A DNA stretch of 64,000 nucleotides, taken from positions 186,001 through 250,000 of the forward strand of contig NZ_SMLH01000003.1 in assembly GCF_004349315.1 (NCBI RefSeq), read 5' to 3'. The position numbers and the translations under genes were made by a program. Source of the stretch: Flavobacterium ranwuense (GTDB lineage: Bacteria; Bacteroidota; Bacteroidia; Flavobacteriales; Flavobacteriaceae). Below, piece by piece: positions 9,101 to 18,322 of the stretch. Within the stretch, counting starts at the first letter, position 1, and every line of letters starts with the position of its first letter. The notes beneath the pieces are model-generated. The model saw only the letters and a list, made by a program, of their open reading frames with translations, ran no database searches and was not told where the DNA came from.

Positions 9101-9319
9101 TCCTTTTCATATAAACTAGGCTCTAGTTTATTAGCGAATACCGGAATTAAACAATTTGAGGTTGGAGTATTTGGAAGAAATTTATTCTTGCACGCACCTA
9201 ATTATCCACATTTTGACCCAGAACAAAATGCTTTAGGGGTTAGTAACGCACAAGGTTTAGAATTTAACTCTTTACCAAATACAAGAACAATTGGATTTAA
9301 TCTTAAAGTAGTACTTTAA
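6149..9319 (+). CDS. SusC/RagA-family TonB-dependent outer-membrane transporter (first pair)
   Basis: 1056 residues. A signal peptide (residues 1-22, ending FSFAQ) is followed by a carboxypeptidase-regulatory-like beta-sandwich (about 23-100: GVVSDAAGPVPGANIVVKGT...FDGRYSIKA), a TonB-box-like segment (LNEVVVTSFG), the plug (about 115-245; PLYVVDGVPIDN, IESVVVLKDAASTVLYGSRGASGVIVITTK) and a long C-terminal beta-barrel ending FNLKVVL. SusC proteins import oligomers too large for porins, powered by TonB, with a SusD lipoprotein as lid. The partner gene begins 15 bases downstream. The substrate cannot be read from sequence; the secreted protease downstream makes peptides or glycopeptides possible. 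No sigma/anti-sigma pair lies beside it. Confidence 0.97.
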   Translation: MRLKFKWIFTLLLALSMQFSFAQEKTVTGVVSDAAGPVPGANIVVKGTKNSTQTGFDGRYSIKAKAGDVLVFSFIGMKEITANVGTSSTVSVILVSDSQSLNEVVVTSFGIKRDKKSLGYSTPKIQAKELTAAKATNVTNQLVGKVAGVRVTGSGGAFTGSSIIIRGLTTFTGSNQPLYVVDGVPIDNSGGGASLQRGASPSNRAVDINPEDIESVVVLKDAASTVLYGSRGASGVIVITTKKGRKGEKSSITFDSSFNIGNVNRLPDYQNEYAQGLNGTLTPAQIGSALVPNRSNSAGLMVASSWGPKIMGQTITNSYGQPEVLQAYKNNVKDFFKTSYNAQNNLSFAGGSEKSSFRLAIGNTKETYVIDNNNLSRTNLTFSGNTQMSEKLNIGANITYTNTTSQRTLQGNNLSNPLFRGYFTPRSYNLSGLPFENAQGQQLYAGGEDNPYWTIKNNLYNDKVNRILANFNAKYDFASWLSADFKIGTDFYNLNSAGFDEIGNRGAGFVQGSTNIGGLIESATNVHNLNQYFTLNASKKFNDFTLSGSLGNEFNNNYSFASQVTGLNLVIPGFANLSNAVTYAPASSIVNTKLFGVFADVVLEYKNFLSVNVKARNDWSSTLAPENNSIFYSAVSGSFVLTEAFPAIKFGDKINLIKFRASAGEVGKGAPAYATNTYFAQANASDGFGPQIVFPFNGNAGFSLSNTAGNADLTPEFTKEIAFGTEMAFFNNRLNIDATYYERNTRNVILSVPVSAGSGVTNVLKNAGKLSTKGLEIAISGTPIKTRNFSWDLGANYTQYVSTVDELAPGVTNIFLGGFTTPNIRLVAGDEYGQIYGSKYQRNANGQMLINPATGLPLQTTSVEKIGNPNPDFTMGITNTFTYKNFSLYVLLDIREGGDQYSRNIADVQRNGVAVETAEFPRFAADNVTANTPYLYEGVYASGVNAGQPNTIQVNAQSYYGNQGKYIAAEGFIYDTSWFRVREMSFSYKLGSSLLANTGIKQFEVGVFGRNLFLHAPNYPHFDPEQNALGVSNAQGLEFNSLPNTRTIGFNLKVVL

Positions 9320-9333
9320 TAATAATTTTACAT

Positions 9334-10797
9334 ATGAAAAACATAAAAAATAAAATAGTATCAGTTCTATTCTTAGTTGCTTTCGTAGTGACTGGCTGTG
9401 AATTTGGTGATGTCAATGAGGATCCAAGCAGTGTAGTAGCTGCTCCAATTAATCAGCAGTTAACTTCATTGACCGTTAATGTTGGTTTTTTAGCTGGTAG
9501 CGATTTAAATCGATATTCTTCTTTGATAATGCAGCAGTATTCAGGACAAACTGTTGGTGCAACTACTCAGACTCAATTTTTCGAACAATTTCAGATTGTT
9601 GGTTCGGATTTAAACAATGTATGGTCTAGTATTTATGCTACTATCTTAAATGATGCGGAGAATATAATAGTTGAAGCAACGGCTTCAAATAGCCCGCACT
9701 ATTCAGGTGTTGCCAAAATTTTAAAGGCATATACTTATCAAATTGCTGTAGATACTTGGGGTAGTATTCCTTATTCAGATACTCAAAAATTAGCTGCAAA
9801 TGTTAAGCCTAAGTATGATTCGGATGAAAGTATTTATGCTGATTTAATTACTTTATTAGATCAAGGTATTGCTGAGGTAAATGCGCCAACTTCGGCAATT
9901 TCGCCAGGTACTAATAGTACAATATATCCAGGGGCATTTTCAACTACTAAGAACAACTGGATAAGATTTGCTAATACATTGAAATTAAGAATATTTTTAC
10001 ATTACAGTGAAAAAAATCCAGGTTTTGCTAAATCTAATATTGATGCATTAGTAAATTCTTCTGCTTCTTTTTTAGCAAGTAATTTGGATAATTTTCAGAT
10101 GAATTTTGTTGATGCTGCTAATGCGAGAAACCCAATTGACCAATTTGAAACTAATAGACTTGGTAATTTAGTGGTTAATGCAAAATTGGTTAATATGATG
10201 AATTCTAAAACAGACCCAAGAAGACAATTTTATTTTACTCAATTACCTGCAGGTTCTGGTTTGTATGTTGGTGCTGTTGCTGGAGCGCCGGCAGGTCCAG
10301 GTAACTATTCTAAATTCCACACTTATCTAAGAGGATCACTTGCTGGTTCAGTGTATACTGGAGCGGCGCCTATTAGAATGTTGACCTTTGCTGAATATAA
10401 CTTTATTAGAGCTGAGGCATCACTAAGGTTTAGTTCTCCTGGGAGTGCTCAAACATTTTTTCAAGATGGTATTCGGGCTTCAATGCTAAGTGCTGGTGTT
10501 GGTGTACTGGACATTAATACTTATTTAGCAACAAATGGTACATTAACAGGAACTGATGCTCAAAAACTTGAGCAAATAATAAACGAAAAATTTATCGCTA
10601 ATTATGGTGTAACGTTAGAACCATGGTCAGATTTTCGTAGAACAGGGTATCCTGTTTTAACTTTACCGTCAAATGCAGTTGTACCATATTTTCCAAGATC
10701 ACTTTTTTATCCTCAGTCTGAGCTTGATTTAAATCCTGAAAATGTTCAGCAAAAGGCAGGTATGAATGTGAAAGTTTTTTGGGATACCAGACTATAA
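9334..10797 (+). CDS. SusD/RagB-family surface lipoprotein (first pair)
   Basis: 487 residues with a lipoprotein signal (VTGC, Cys22). It is the substrate-binding lid of the SusC transporter 15 bases upstream. The helical SusD fold is recognisable from YSGVAKILKAYTYQIAVDTWGSIPYSDT (about residues 125-155), FAEYNFIRAEASLRF, and the C-terminal LEQIINEKFIANYGVTLEPWSDFRRTGYP. The wording is nearest the SusD-like 2 subgroup, which differs from the second SusD in this window, so the two pairs are not a recent duplication. A strong hairpin about 70 bases downstream likely ends the transcript. Confidence 0.95.
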   Translation: MKNIKNKIVSVLFLVAFVVTGCEFGDVNEDPSSVVAAPINQQLTSLTVNVGFLAGSDLNRYSSLIMQQYSGQTVGATTQTQFFEQFQIVGSDLNNVWSSIYATILNDAENIIVEATASNSPHYSGVAKILKAYTYQIAVDTWGSIPYSDTQKLAANVKPKYDSDESIYADLITLLDQGIAEVNAPTSAISPGTNSTIYPGAFSTTKNNWIRFANTLKLRIFLHYSEKNPGFAKSNIDALVNSSASFLASNLDNFQMNFVDAANARNPIDQFETNRLGNLVVNAKLVNMMNSKTDPRRQFYFTQLPAGSGLYVGAVAGAPAGPGNYSKFHTYLRGSLAGSVYTGAAPIRMLTFAEYNFIRAEASLRFSSPGSAQTFFQDGIRASMLSAGVGVLDINTYLATNGTLTGTDAQKLEQIINEKFIANYGVTLEPWSDFRRTGYPVLTLPSNAVVPYFPRSLFYPQSELDLNPENVQQKAGMNVKVFWDTRL

Positions 10798-10865
10798 AAA
10801 GGGGAACATTTTTTTAGTTCCAAAAATACATGCAGGATTAAAAAAAGAGTAAACAAGAATTATTA

Positions 10866-10908
10866 AATTAGGCTGTCTCAAATTAAATTTGAGACGGCCT
10901 AATTGTTT
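10866..10908. terminator. strong hairpin, likely IS end doubling as a terminator
   Basis: TAGGCTGTCTCAAATT (10869-10884) pairs with AATTTGAGACGGCCTA (10886-10901) with a single G-U pair, followed by TTGTTTT. The GGCTGTCTCAAA word is typical of terminal repeats of IS1182-like elements, which fits the transposase remnant next to it. Confidence 0.7.
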
Positions 10909-11010
10909 TAGATGATTTTCATTTGTTTTTTAATGAATTTTAAATACCATTCAATTCTGAGAGAGTTGATTTTGATAAATAGGCAAACCGAGTCTTTTAG
11001 GCCACTCTTT

Positions 11011-11205
11011 TTAAATATTTTCTGTGACTGCCAATAAATCAGCTTTTAATGCTATTGTTTGTTTACGCTTTAGCATGAAGCGTCGGAATCCTTTTTTTGC
11101 TTGATATTTGCGAAAAGTTGTTCTACTATGTGGTGAAACGGTTTTCGTTGTTCTATATTTTTTTCACTGTTCAGGAGTCGATGAGCTTTAAGTTTTTATG
11201 GCCAA
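11011..11205 (-). pseudogene. IS1182-family transposase, C-terminal fragment, frameshifted
   Basis: Read on the minus strand from about 11205: KLKAHRLLNSEKNIEQRKPFHHIVEQLFANIKQ, then after a one-base frameshift KGFRRFMLKRKQTIALKADLLAVTENI and a stop at 11011-11013. This matches the end of IS1182-type DDE transposases (LxSExG..RKxR..VE.VFGNIKxNKGFRRFxLRG...LLAxAHN). The catalytic core is missing upstream, so it is a dead fragment. The fragment and frameshift are seen directly; the family comes from recalled consensus. Confidence 0.65.
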
Positions 11206-11607
11206 TACCGCAATTGGAATTGGACTCTAATCCAACTTTAAGAGCACAACAAAATCCTGGTTAATAAAATTAATATTTGTAGCGGATTGAATAAGATTGG
11301 TAAGTTGTTATAGTTAACAGCCTTGAACAGATGGTATAGATTAATTAATAATTATTTAAACAATTGGAAGATTTTTCTTTTATATGTTTTTTTATATATA
11401 ATACTTTAGTTTTTTATTTAGCTTGATGTTTGCAATAGTTCTATACTTAATTAAATTAAAATGTATGTTTTATTATACTTTATGTGAAATACTTTATGAA
11501 AAAGTAATTTATTGAATTAATCAGATCATCTAGTATTATTCTTTAACATAAATAAGTTATTTTTTATTTTAATTTTGCAAGCAAGAAAATCCATTTAATT
11601 TCAAATC

Positions 11608-13557
11608 ATGAAAAAAAATACTTTTAGAATATTATTGTTGTTTGCGCTGTTTTTTTCGGTTTTTTCATATTCACAAACTGACAAAGAAAAAAATGTTATT
11701 TTAAATCAGACCAATGTTTCAAATCTTAAAAAATTGAAAACGGAGTTTGGTAAAAAGCAAATCGAAAATTATGATCAAGCAATTGTTCTGGCGAAACTGA
11801 ATGGATGGCCCGTTAAATTCACAAGTTCTGATGGGACTCATTCAGAAATAAAGGAAGTTACAGAAAATGGATTTCCGTTATATCGTGTTACCAGAAACGA
11901 AGGCTCCGCATTTACTTCTAGAGCAAATAAATTACGTCCCAATGGTGGATTAGGTTTAAATTTAACTGGTAACGGATTATTCGTTGGAGTCTGGGATCAA
12001 GATAATGCTCTTATTGAGCATGAGGATTTTGGGGGTAGAGCTTTTGTTTATGATAATAATACCAATCCCACTTCGTATCATTCAAGCCATGTAACAGGAA
12101 CAATGATTAGTTCTGGTGCAAATTCAACTAATGGTTTAGGCAGAGGTATTGCTTATCAGGCTTATGCTTATGTGAGTAATTGGACTAGAGATTTAGAAGA
12201 AATGGCTGAATTGGCTACAAATAATGGTTTATTACTGTCTAATCATTCTTACGGAGTTCTTGCAACTAGCGCAAGTTTTCCTGAGTATATTTTTGGAGCT
12301 TACAGGAGTGATTCGAGAGACTTAGATAAAATAACTTTTGATGCGCCTTATTATCAACCAGTTATTGCGGCTGGGAATGATAGAAACAAAACGCCTAACA
12401 TTAATGCCTCAAAAGAGGGCTATGATTTGCTAACCGATTTTAGCACTGCAAAAAATGCAATAGTAGTTGCTGCTGTTGAAGGTCTGGGAGTCAATGGTTA
12501 TGTTAATTCAAGTAGTGTTGTCATGTCCAATTTTAGTAGTTGGGGACCAACAGATGATAATCGAATAAAGCCAGATATTTGTACAAAAGGCGTTAATGTA
12601 TATTCAACAACCAATGCAGCAGGTAATAAGGGCTATGGAACTATATCTGGAACTTCTATGGCTGCTCCGGGTGTGACTGGAACTTTATTGTTATTACAAG
12701 AGCATTTTAGAAACATTACCGGAGGATTTATGCGTTCTGCAACATTAAGAGGATTAATGATTCATAGTGCAGATGAAGCAGGTGATACAGATGGACCAGA
12801 TCCTAGATTTGGTTGGGGTTTAATTAATGCTGAAAAAGCAGCTTTACTGATTTCGAATGCATATCAGACAAATAATAAAGTTTTAATTCAGGAATTTGAT
12901 TCTAGAACATCTCCTTTATTGCAAGGCGCAGTTTTTACTAAAGTTATCAAAGCTAAAGGTACGGAACCATTGGTTGCTAGTATTTCTTGGACAGACCGTT
13001 CAGGCATTGCCAATACTGGTACTGTTGACTTGATAACTCCGGTTTTGATTAATGATTTGGATATCAGAATTACAAAAAATACTGAAGTTTTTTTTCCATG
13101 GCGATTAAATGATATAAGAAATCAGCCTGCTATTAAAGCAGATAATAGTGTTGATAATATTGAAAAAATCGAAATTAATAATCCGACTACTGATCTCTAT
13201 ACAATTACGGTTAGTCATAAAGGAAATTTGATAAGTAATAGCCAAGATTTTTCTTTAATAGTTTCAGGTGTAGATGAAAGTACATTGTCAAATTATGAGT
13301 CTGATTTCGAATCATTAAATGTATGGCCTAATCCAATGAATGATTTTGTTAATATATCGGTTCAATCTGATCTTTCTGATGAAATGTATTTAGAGGTGTA
13401 TGATGTTTTAGGAATTAGACAACTTTATAAAAAAATTGATCATTCAAATAATGGTTTTGTAAATTCAATAACAGTAGATTCTTTAGAAAAAGGACTTTAT
13501 ATTTTTAAAATTAAGCAAGGTAAAAAGCAATCAATTTGGAAAATATTAAAAAATTAA
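11608..13557 (+). CDS. secreted subtilisin-like (S8) serine protease with T9SS sorting tail
   Basis: 649 residues. Residues 1-23 are a signal peptide (ending FSYSQ). The peptidase S8 domain covers roughly 105-415 with the full triad: Asp130 (VGVWDQD), His161 (YHSSHVTGTM) and Ser350 (SGTSMAAPGVTG), plus the oxyanion Asn257 (AAGNDRN). A beta-rich region follows (about 425-560), then a type A type IX secretion sorting domain (about 575-649: NVWPNPMNDFVNISVQS...GLYIFKIKQGKKQSIWKILKN). It should be secreted or anchored on the cell surface by the gliding/T9SS machinery. It stands between two SusCD pairs pointing the same way, which suggests it makes peptides for one of them; that link is inference. 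It follows an IS remnant and about 350 bases of AT-rich DNA. Confidence 0.95.
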   Translation: MKKNTFRILLLFALFFSVFSYSQTDKEKNVILNQTNVSNLKKLKTEFGKKQIENYDQAIVLAKLNGWPVKFTSSDGTHSEIKEVTENGFPLYRVTRNEGSAFTSRANKLRPNGGLGLNLTGNGLFVGVWDQDNALIEHEDFGGRAFVYDNNTNPTSYHSSHVTGTMISSGANSTNGLGRGIAYQAYAYVSNWTRDLEEMAELATNNGLLLSNHSYGVLATSASFPEYIFGAYRSDSRDLDKITFDAPYYQPVIAAGNDRNKTPNINASKEGYDLLTDFSTAKNAIVVAAVEGLGVNGYVNSSSVVMSNFSSWGPTDDNRIKPDICTKGVNVYSTTNAAGNKGYGTISGTSMAAPGVTGTLLLLQEHFRNITGGFMRSATLRGLMIHSADEAGDTDGPDPRFGWGLINAEKAALLISNAYQTNNKVLIQEFDSRTSPLLQGAVFTKVIKAKGTEPLVASISWTDRSGIANTGTVDLITPVLINDLDIRITKNTEVFFPWRLNDIRNQPAIKADNSVDNIEKIEINNPTTDLYTITVSHKGNLISNSQDFSLIVSGVDESTLSNYESDFESLNVWPNPMNDFVNISVQSDLSDEMYLEVYDVLGIRQLYKKIDHSNNGFVNSITVDSLEKGLYIFKIKQGKKQSIWKILKN

Positions 13558-13697
13558 CACTTAGAAAACTAAAATTTTTTCTTTTTAATAGATTTTTCCA
13601 TTATAAAAATCGTTATAACCATTTACTGTGTCAAAAGTCTTGTTTTTAATAAAAATGACTGTTTTACCTAAATGTTGAGAATATTAACTATTAAATG

Positions 13698-13728
13698 TTT
13701 GTTAATTAATAATTAATTGATAGTTTTG
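13698..13728 (+). promoter_or_regulatory. promoter of the second SusCD operon
   Basis: TTTG (13698-13701), 19 bases, TAGTTTTG (13721-13728): a textbook flavobacterial promoter. It puts the start of transcription about 25 bases before the SusC ATG, so this operon can be expressed separately from the protease gene. Confidence 0.75.
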
Positions 13729-13756
13729 TTTTTTAACTAACTCAAAAAAAATATTT

Positions 13757-16700
13757 ATGAAATCAAAGTTTACTTGGATTCTGACGTTATGTTTAGCGTT
13801 TTTTATTCAGTTTTCCTTTGCGCAAGAGAAAACTGTTTCGGGTACTGTTACTTCTAAATCTGATCAGATGACTATGCCAGGGGTAAATGTCGTTGTTCAA
13901 GGTACAAGTCGTGGAGTACAAACCGATTTCAACGGAGAATTTTCTATCAAAGCTTCCGTTGGAGAAAGATTAGTTATTTCTATTGTCGGGTCAAAACCTG
14001 TTACTGTTGTAGTAGGTGCTCAAAATAGAATTAACGTTCAGCTTGAAGATGATACTACTGTATTGGAAAATGTTATTGTTGAAGGTTACAACGTAACAAA
14101 AACAAAAGCAAAGTCTAACGTTGCTTCGGTAACTGTTAGTTCTAAAACTATTGAGGGGAGACCTAATGCCTCTTTTATTCAAACCTTACAAGCACAAGTT
14201 TCTGGTTTGAATATTACATCAGGAACGGGACAACCTGGAGGGAATAGCCAAATTATTATTAGAGGTACAGGTTCTATCAACGGTAAAGTCGAGCCATTAT
14301 TCGTTATTGATGGAATTCCTTTGAATTCTGATAACTTTAGAAGTATCAATCCAGATGATATTGAATCAGTTTCGGTTCTTAAAGATGCTGGTGCAACTTC
14401 TATCTATGGTAATAGAGGAGCAAATGGTGTAATCATTGTTAAAACTAAAAAAGGTAGTTTTGATTCAGCGTTAAGCGTTAAATATTCCTCAACTACAGGT
14501 TTTTCAACTTTGCAAAAAACTAAATACAACTTGATGAATTCTCAAGAATTACTTACTACTGAGAGAGCATATGGTAGAGGTAGAGGTTTTACTACTGGTC
14601 CTAATGGTGGTCCAATGACAGATGCTCAGATTGCTGCAGCACCAAATACAGACTGGAATGATTATTTTTTTAGAACTGGTGTAACTCAAAATCAAGTTTT
14701 GAGCTTATCTGCTGGTGGAAAAAATATGACTTCATTTACATCTCTTGGATATTTTGATCAACAAGGTATCTTGAAAGGATCTGATTTGAAAAGATTCAGT
14801 TTTAGAAGTAATATAAGTGGTAAATCTAACAATGAAAAATTAACTTATTCTACTACTACATCTATCAATTTTTCTAGAAGAAATGAAGCAAACGCTATTG
14901 GTACTGGTGGTGTAAATCAAAATTATGTATTAGGTGCTAATAATAGTGCGCCATACATTACACCTAGTGAATATAGTACATCTGCGCAACTTTTTGCAGA
15001 TTATGGTACTCAAGGAGGGACTTTATTGTTAACTCCATTATTTCTTATTGATAAGTTAAAAACTTTTGAGAACAGAATAGATGAATTAAAAGGTTTGATC
15101 AATATTGAAGGTGGTTATAAAATTACTAAAGATTTAAGTATTGGTACATCTATAGCATTAGATTACACACAACAAAATTTATATACTTGGCAAAGTCCAG
15201 GAGCTTTTAATTCACTCCTTTTTGCTGGAGCTGCAACTGCACCTGAATTTGAAGACCAATTGTTTGAAAGAGATGCAGCTATAACTTCAAATACGCGTTT
15301 GAATTATAACCGTACTTTTAATGAAAAGCACACTGTAAATGCAGGTGCATATGTTGAATACATCAAAGCACACAGAAATGGTTTTAATTTTAGACAAAGA
15401 GGTTTAAATCCTAAAACTACTTCTCCTGGAGCTGGTACTGGATACATTTTAGATGGTCCAACTAACGATAGATTTGTACCTACTATAGGTGCTTTTAAAC
15501 AAGAAACAGGTTTGTTCTCTTATTTTGGTACTGCTGATTATGATTATGACAGCAAATATGGTTTTGGCGCTACTGTTCGTAGAGATGCTTCTTCTAGATT
15601 TGCAGGGGACAATAGATGGGGTACTTTTTACTCATTAAGTGGTCGTTGGAATATAGACAAAGAAGCTTTCATGCAAGGTTCTGTAATTAATGCTCTTAAA
15701 CTAAGAGGGTCTTATGGAACATCAGGGAATCAAGACGTTTTAAATGGAACATACTTAGCTTTAAATAATACAAGAGAGTTATATACTACTGGTGTTGGTT
15801 ATAATGGAACTCAGTCTTTTATACTTTCTCAGTTAGCTGTGCCAGATTTACGTTGGGAAACAACTGCTCAAGCAAATATAGGTCTTGACTTTGAGGTTTT
15901 TAAAGGTAGATTGAGTGGTTCATTTGATGTGTATAGAAAGAAAACGACAGATTTGTTTATTCCAGTACCTTTGTCAGCGGTTAATGCAACAGGTACTATA
16001 AATGCTAATTTTGGAGCATTAGAAAATAAAGGAGTAGAAGCGACTTTGAATTATGACTTGATTAAAAGTGCAAGTGGTTTTAATCTAACTTTAAACTTTA
16101 ATGGTGCTTATAATAAAAATACGATTCTTGATATTGCAGGTACAACAGGATTAATTGATAATGGAACTACCGTTATTCAAGAAGGCGTTACTATTGATGA
16201 ATTTTTTCTTACAAGATATCAAGGGGTTAATCCAGCTAATGGTAATTTACTTTTCCTAAATGCTGCTGGAGAAGTTACAGAAAATCCTAATCCTACTGTT
16301 GATAGAGTGCTTACTGGTAAGTCTAGAATTCCCTTGTATCAAGGAGGATTTGGTTTTGATTCAAGCTATAAAGGTTTTTTCTTAACAACTAATTTTTCTT
16401 ATGCTGCTAAAGTGTACAGAATTGATTTTGATTTACAAGGATTACAGAATCCTACAAACAATGTAGGAGTATTTAATGTTTCTGCTGACTTATTAAATGC
16501 TTGGACGGTTGATAATAGAGTTACTGATATTCCTGCGTTGAGAGCTGCTAATTATGCTGCGCAAAATAATTCTGACCGCTATTTAGTAGATGCTTCTTAT
16601 GTTAGACTAAGATTTGCATCTTTTGGATATGATGTTCCTAAAAAACTACTAGACAAAACACCTTTCAAAACTGTGAAGGCATTTGTTCAAGGAGAAAACT

Positions 16701-16813
16701 TAGTTACATTCTCTAAGTGGAGAGGTTGGGATGCGGAAAGTCCACGTACTGCTGATCAATACCAATACCCTACTCCAAAAATCGTTTCTGTAGGATTACA
16801 ATTAGAATTTTAA
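13757..16813 (+). CDS. SusC/RagA-family TonB-dependent outer-membrane transporter (second pair)
   Basis: 1018 residues: signal peptide 1-22 (FSFAQ), carboxypeptidase-like domain about 25-100 (GTVTSKSDQMTMPGVNVVV), plug about 110-240 (PLFVIDGIPLNSDNFRSI, IESVSVLKDAGATSIYGNRGANGVIIVKTKKG) and a beta-barrel to the C-terminus (IVSVGLQLEF). It imports a nutrient oligomer with the SusD lipoprotein encoded 12 bases downstream. Its signal peptide region is close to that of the first SusC, but plug and barrel differ clearly, so the two systems probably take different substrates. It is transcribed from its own promoter at 13698-13728. Confidence 0.97.
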   Translation: MKSKFTWILTLCLAFFIQFSFAQEKTVSGTVTSKSDQMTMPGVNVVVQGTSRGVQTDFNGEFSIKASVGERLVISIVGSKPVTVVVGAQNRINVQLEDDTTVLENVIVEGYNVTKTKAKSNVASVTVSSKTIEGRPNASFIQTLQAQVSGLNITSGTGQPGGNSQIIIRGTGSINGKVEPLFVIDGIPLNSDNFRSINPDDIESVSVLKDAGATSIYGNRGANGVIIVKTKKGSFDSALSVKYSSTTGFSTLQKTKYNLMNSQELLTTERAYGRGRGFTTGPNGGPMTDAQIAAAPNTDWNDYFFRTGVTQNQVLSLSAGGKNMTSFTSLGYFDQQGILKGSDLKRFSFRSNISGKSNNEKLTYSTTTSINFSRRNEANAIGTGGVNQNYVLGANNSAPYITPSEYSTSAQLFADYGTQGGTLLLTPLFLIDKLKTFENRIDELKGLINIEGGYKITKDLSIGTSIALDYTQQNLYTWQSPGAFNSLLFAGAATAPEFEDQLFERDAAITSNTRLNYNRTFNEKHTVNAGAYVEYIKAHRNGFNFRQRGLNPKTTSPGAGTGYILDGPTNDRFVPTIGAFKQETGLFSYFGTADYDYDSKYGFGATVRRDASSRFAGDNRWGTFYSLSGRWNIDKEAFMQGSVINALKLRGSYGTSGNQDVLNGTYLALNNTRELYTTGVGYNGTQSFILSQLAVPDLRWETTAQANIGLDFEVFKGRLSGSFDVYRKKTTDLFIPVPLSAVNATGTINANFGALENKGVEATLNYDLIKSASGFNLTLNFNGAYNKNTILDIAGTTGLIDNGTTVIQEGVTIDEFFLTRYQGVNPANGNLLFLNAAGEVTENPNPTVDRVLTGKSRIPLYQGGFGFDSSYKGFFLTTNFSYAAKVYRIDFDLQGLQNPTNNVGVFNVSADLLNAWTVDNRVTDIPALRAANYAAQNNSDRYLVDASYVRLRFASFGYDVPKKLLDKTPFKTVKAFVQGENLVTFSKWRGWDAESPRTADQYQYPTPKIVSVGLQLEF

Positions 16814-16825
16814 TATAAAAAAGAT

Positions 16826-18307
16826 ATGAAAAAAATTAATTTTATTTTATTAGCATTGATCGTGTCATTTTTCTCTTCATGTGAAGATGCGATTGATATT
16901 ATTCAGCCTGGTGAATTAGGTCCAGATGTTACTTTTCAGACCGTAGATGATTTGCAATTGGGTCTTAATGGGGTGTATGCTGCTGTTGCTGGTGAGAACG
17001 CTATAGCTTTTAGCACTGTTTTTACAGATGAAGTTGCTATTGGTTTTGCCAATGGAGGTCAAGGATTGAATGGTGGTGAATATGTTTTTAATCTAACAGC
17101 GGCCTCAGCTGATCCTGCAGCAATATGGTATTCTAATTATGCTTTAATAAATAGAGCGAATAGAGTTATCGCTGGAGCTGCGCTTGTTACTCCAACGGCT
17201 GCTAATGAAGCCGCATACAAAAACATATTGGCACAAGCACACATATTAAGAGCTTGGGGACATTTTGTATTGTTAAGTCATTTCACAACAAATATGGCTG
17301 ACGATAGCGCACTTGGTGTGATTAAACTGGATTTTGTCCCGCTTGTTACTGACCAATTGCCAAGAAATACGAATGGTGAAGTTTTTGCATTAATCAATGA
17401 AGACTTGAATTTTGTTTCTTCATTGTCTACAAATGCGGCTAATACTTCACGTACTTTTGTTTCAACTGATTTTGTGAAAGCTTTCAGAGCCAGAATGGCA
17501 GCATACAGAGGTAAATATGCTGAAGTAACTGCTTTGGCAGATCAATTAATAGCTGCTTACCCTTTGACTCCGAGATCTGCTACTGTTGCTACAGAAGCTA
17601 CATCTTTATATTTAAATATTTGGACTGACGTAGCTATACCTACAGCTACTCAGAATGAAGTTATTTTCAAATTGGAGCGTGTTCCAGGAAATAGATTGAT
17701 AAATGCAACTTGGGCATCTGTTAATAGTACTGTAAATGGTTCTCCTTTTTATGAAATGAGTACTCGTTTATACAATTTACTTAATAATCCAAATGATATC
17801 AGAAGACGTGCTTTTTTAAGTCCTTCTTCAGATCCTGCTGGGAATAGAATTGTTATTGGTAAGTATCCTGGTTCAGGCGGGATTGTTCAATTAAATGACA
17901 TTAAGATTTTTAGAACTCCAGAAATGTATTTCTTAAAAGCGGAAGCTCTTGCTGATGCTGGAAATTTTACAGGTGTTGCAGCTCAATTGCAAGCGGTTAC
18001 TAACGCTAGATTTGTTGCGGGAACTGCTCCAGTTATAGCTACTCCTACTACCGCACAAGCGGCATTTGCAGAAATCTTGAAACAACGTAGAATAGAGTTG
18101 TGTTTTGAAGGACACAGATACTTAGATTTAAAACGTTTGGGTGTTAGAGCGGGTGTCTCTATTGATAGAGATCCAGCGGACTGTAGTATTTATAATGCTT
18201 GTACTATACCAAATACTGATTATAGATTTACAATGCCTATCCCTGTTGGTGAACTTAGTGCTAATACAGGTATTAAAGATCAACAAAACCCTGGTTATAC
18301 TAACTAA
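16826..18307 (+). CDS. SusD/RagB-family surface lipoprotein (second pair)
   Basis: 493 residues with a lipobox ending FFSSC (Cys19). The classical RagB/SusD arrangement is visible: an N-terminal helical TPR-like part (ILAQAHILRAWGHFVLLSHFTTNM, about residues 130-155; TNGEVFALINEDLNF) and a C-terminal part with FRTPEMYFLKAEALADAGN and the highly conserved ILKQRRIELCFEGHRYLDLKRLG (about 415-440). It is the substrate-binding partner of the SusC 12 bases upstream. The lipoprotein gene that follows starts 15 bases after its stop, so the three form one operon. Confidence 0.96.
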   Translation: MKKINFILLALIVSFFSSCEDAIDIIQPGELGPDVTFQTVDDLQLGLNGVYAAVAGENAIAFSTVFTDEVAIGFANGGQGLNGGEYVFNLTAASADPAAIWYSNYALINRANRVIAGAALVTPTAANEAAYKNILAQAHILRAWGHFVLLSHFTTNMADDSALGVIKLDFVPLVTDQLPRNTNGEVFALINEDLNFVSSLSTNAANTSRTFVSTDFVKAFRARMAAYRGKYAEVTALADQLIAAYPLTPRSATVATEATSLYLNIWTDVAIPTATQNEVIFKLERVPGNRLINATWASVNSTVNGSPFYEMSTRLYNLLNNPNDIRRRAFLSPSSDPAGNRIVIGKYPGSGGIVQLNDIKIFRTPEMYFLKAEALADAGNFTGVAAQLQAVTNARFVAGTAPVIATPTTAQAAFAEILKQRRIELCFEGHRYLDLKRLGVRAGVSIDRDPADCSIYNACTIPNTDYRFTMPIPVGELSANTGIKDQQNPGYTN

Positions 18308-18322
18308 TTTAACTATAGTAAT

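Larger units (their letters stand above)
10866..11260 (-). mobile_element. degenerate IS1182-like insertion sequence remnant
   Basis: The GGCTGTCTCAAA end (10866-10908) and the transposase C-terminus on the minus strand (about 11205-11011) together make one end of a decayed element. The other end is not recognisable; its boundary near 11260 is a guess. The space up to 11607 is AT-rich and holds nothing else I can name apart from the upstream region of the protease gene. Confidence 0.6.

Noticed and set aside
13991..14182. Antisense open frames inside large genes such as SusC, rpoB and rpoC
   Set aside because: They mirror the coding frame of the real gene on the other strand and have no start signals or recognisable domains.
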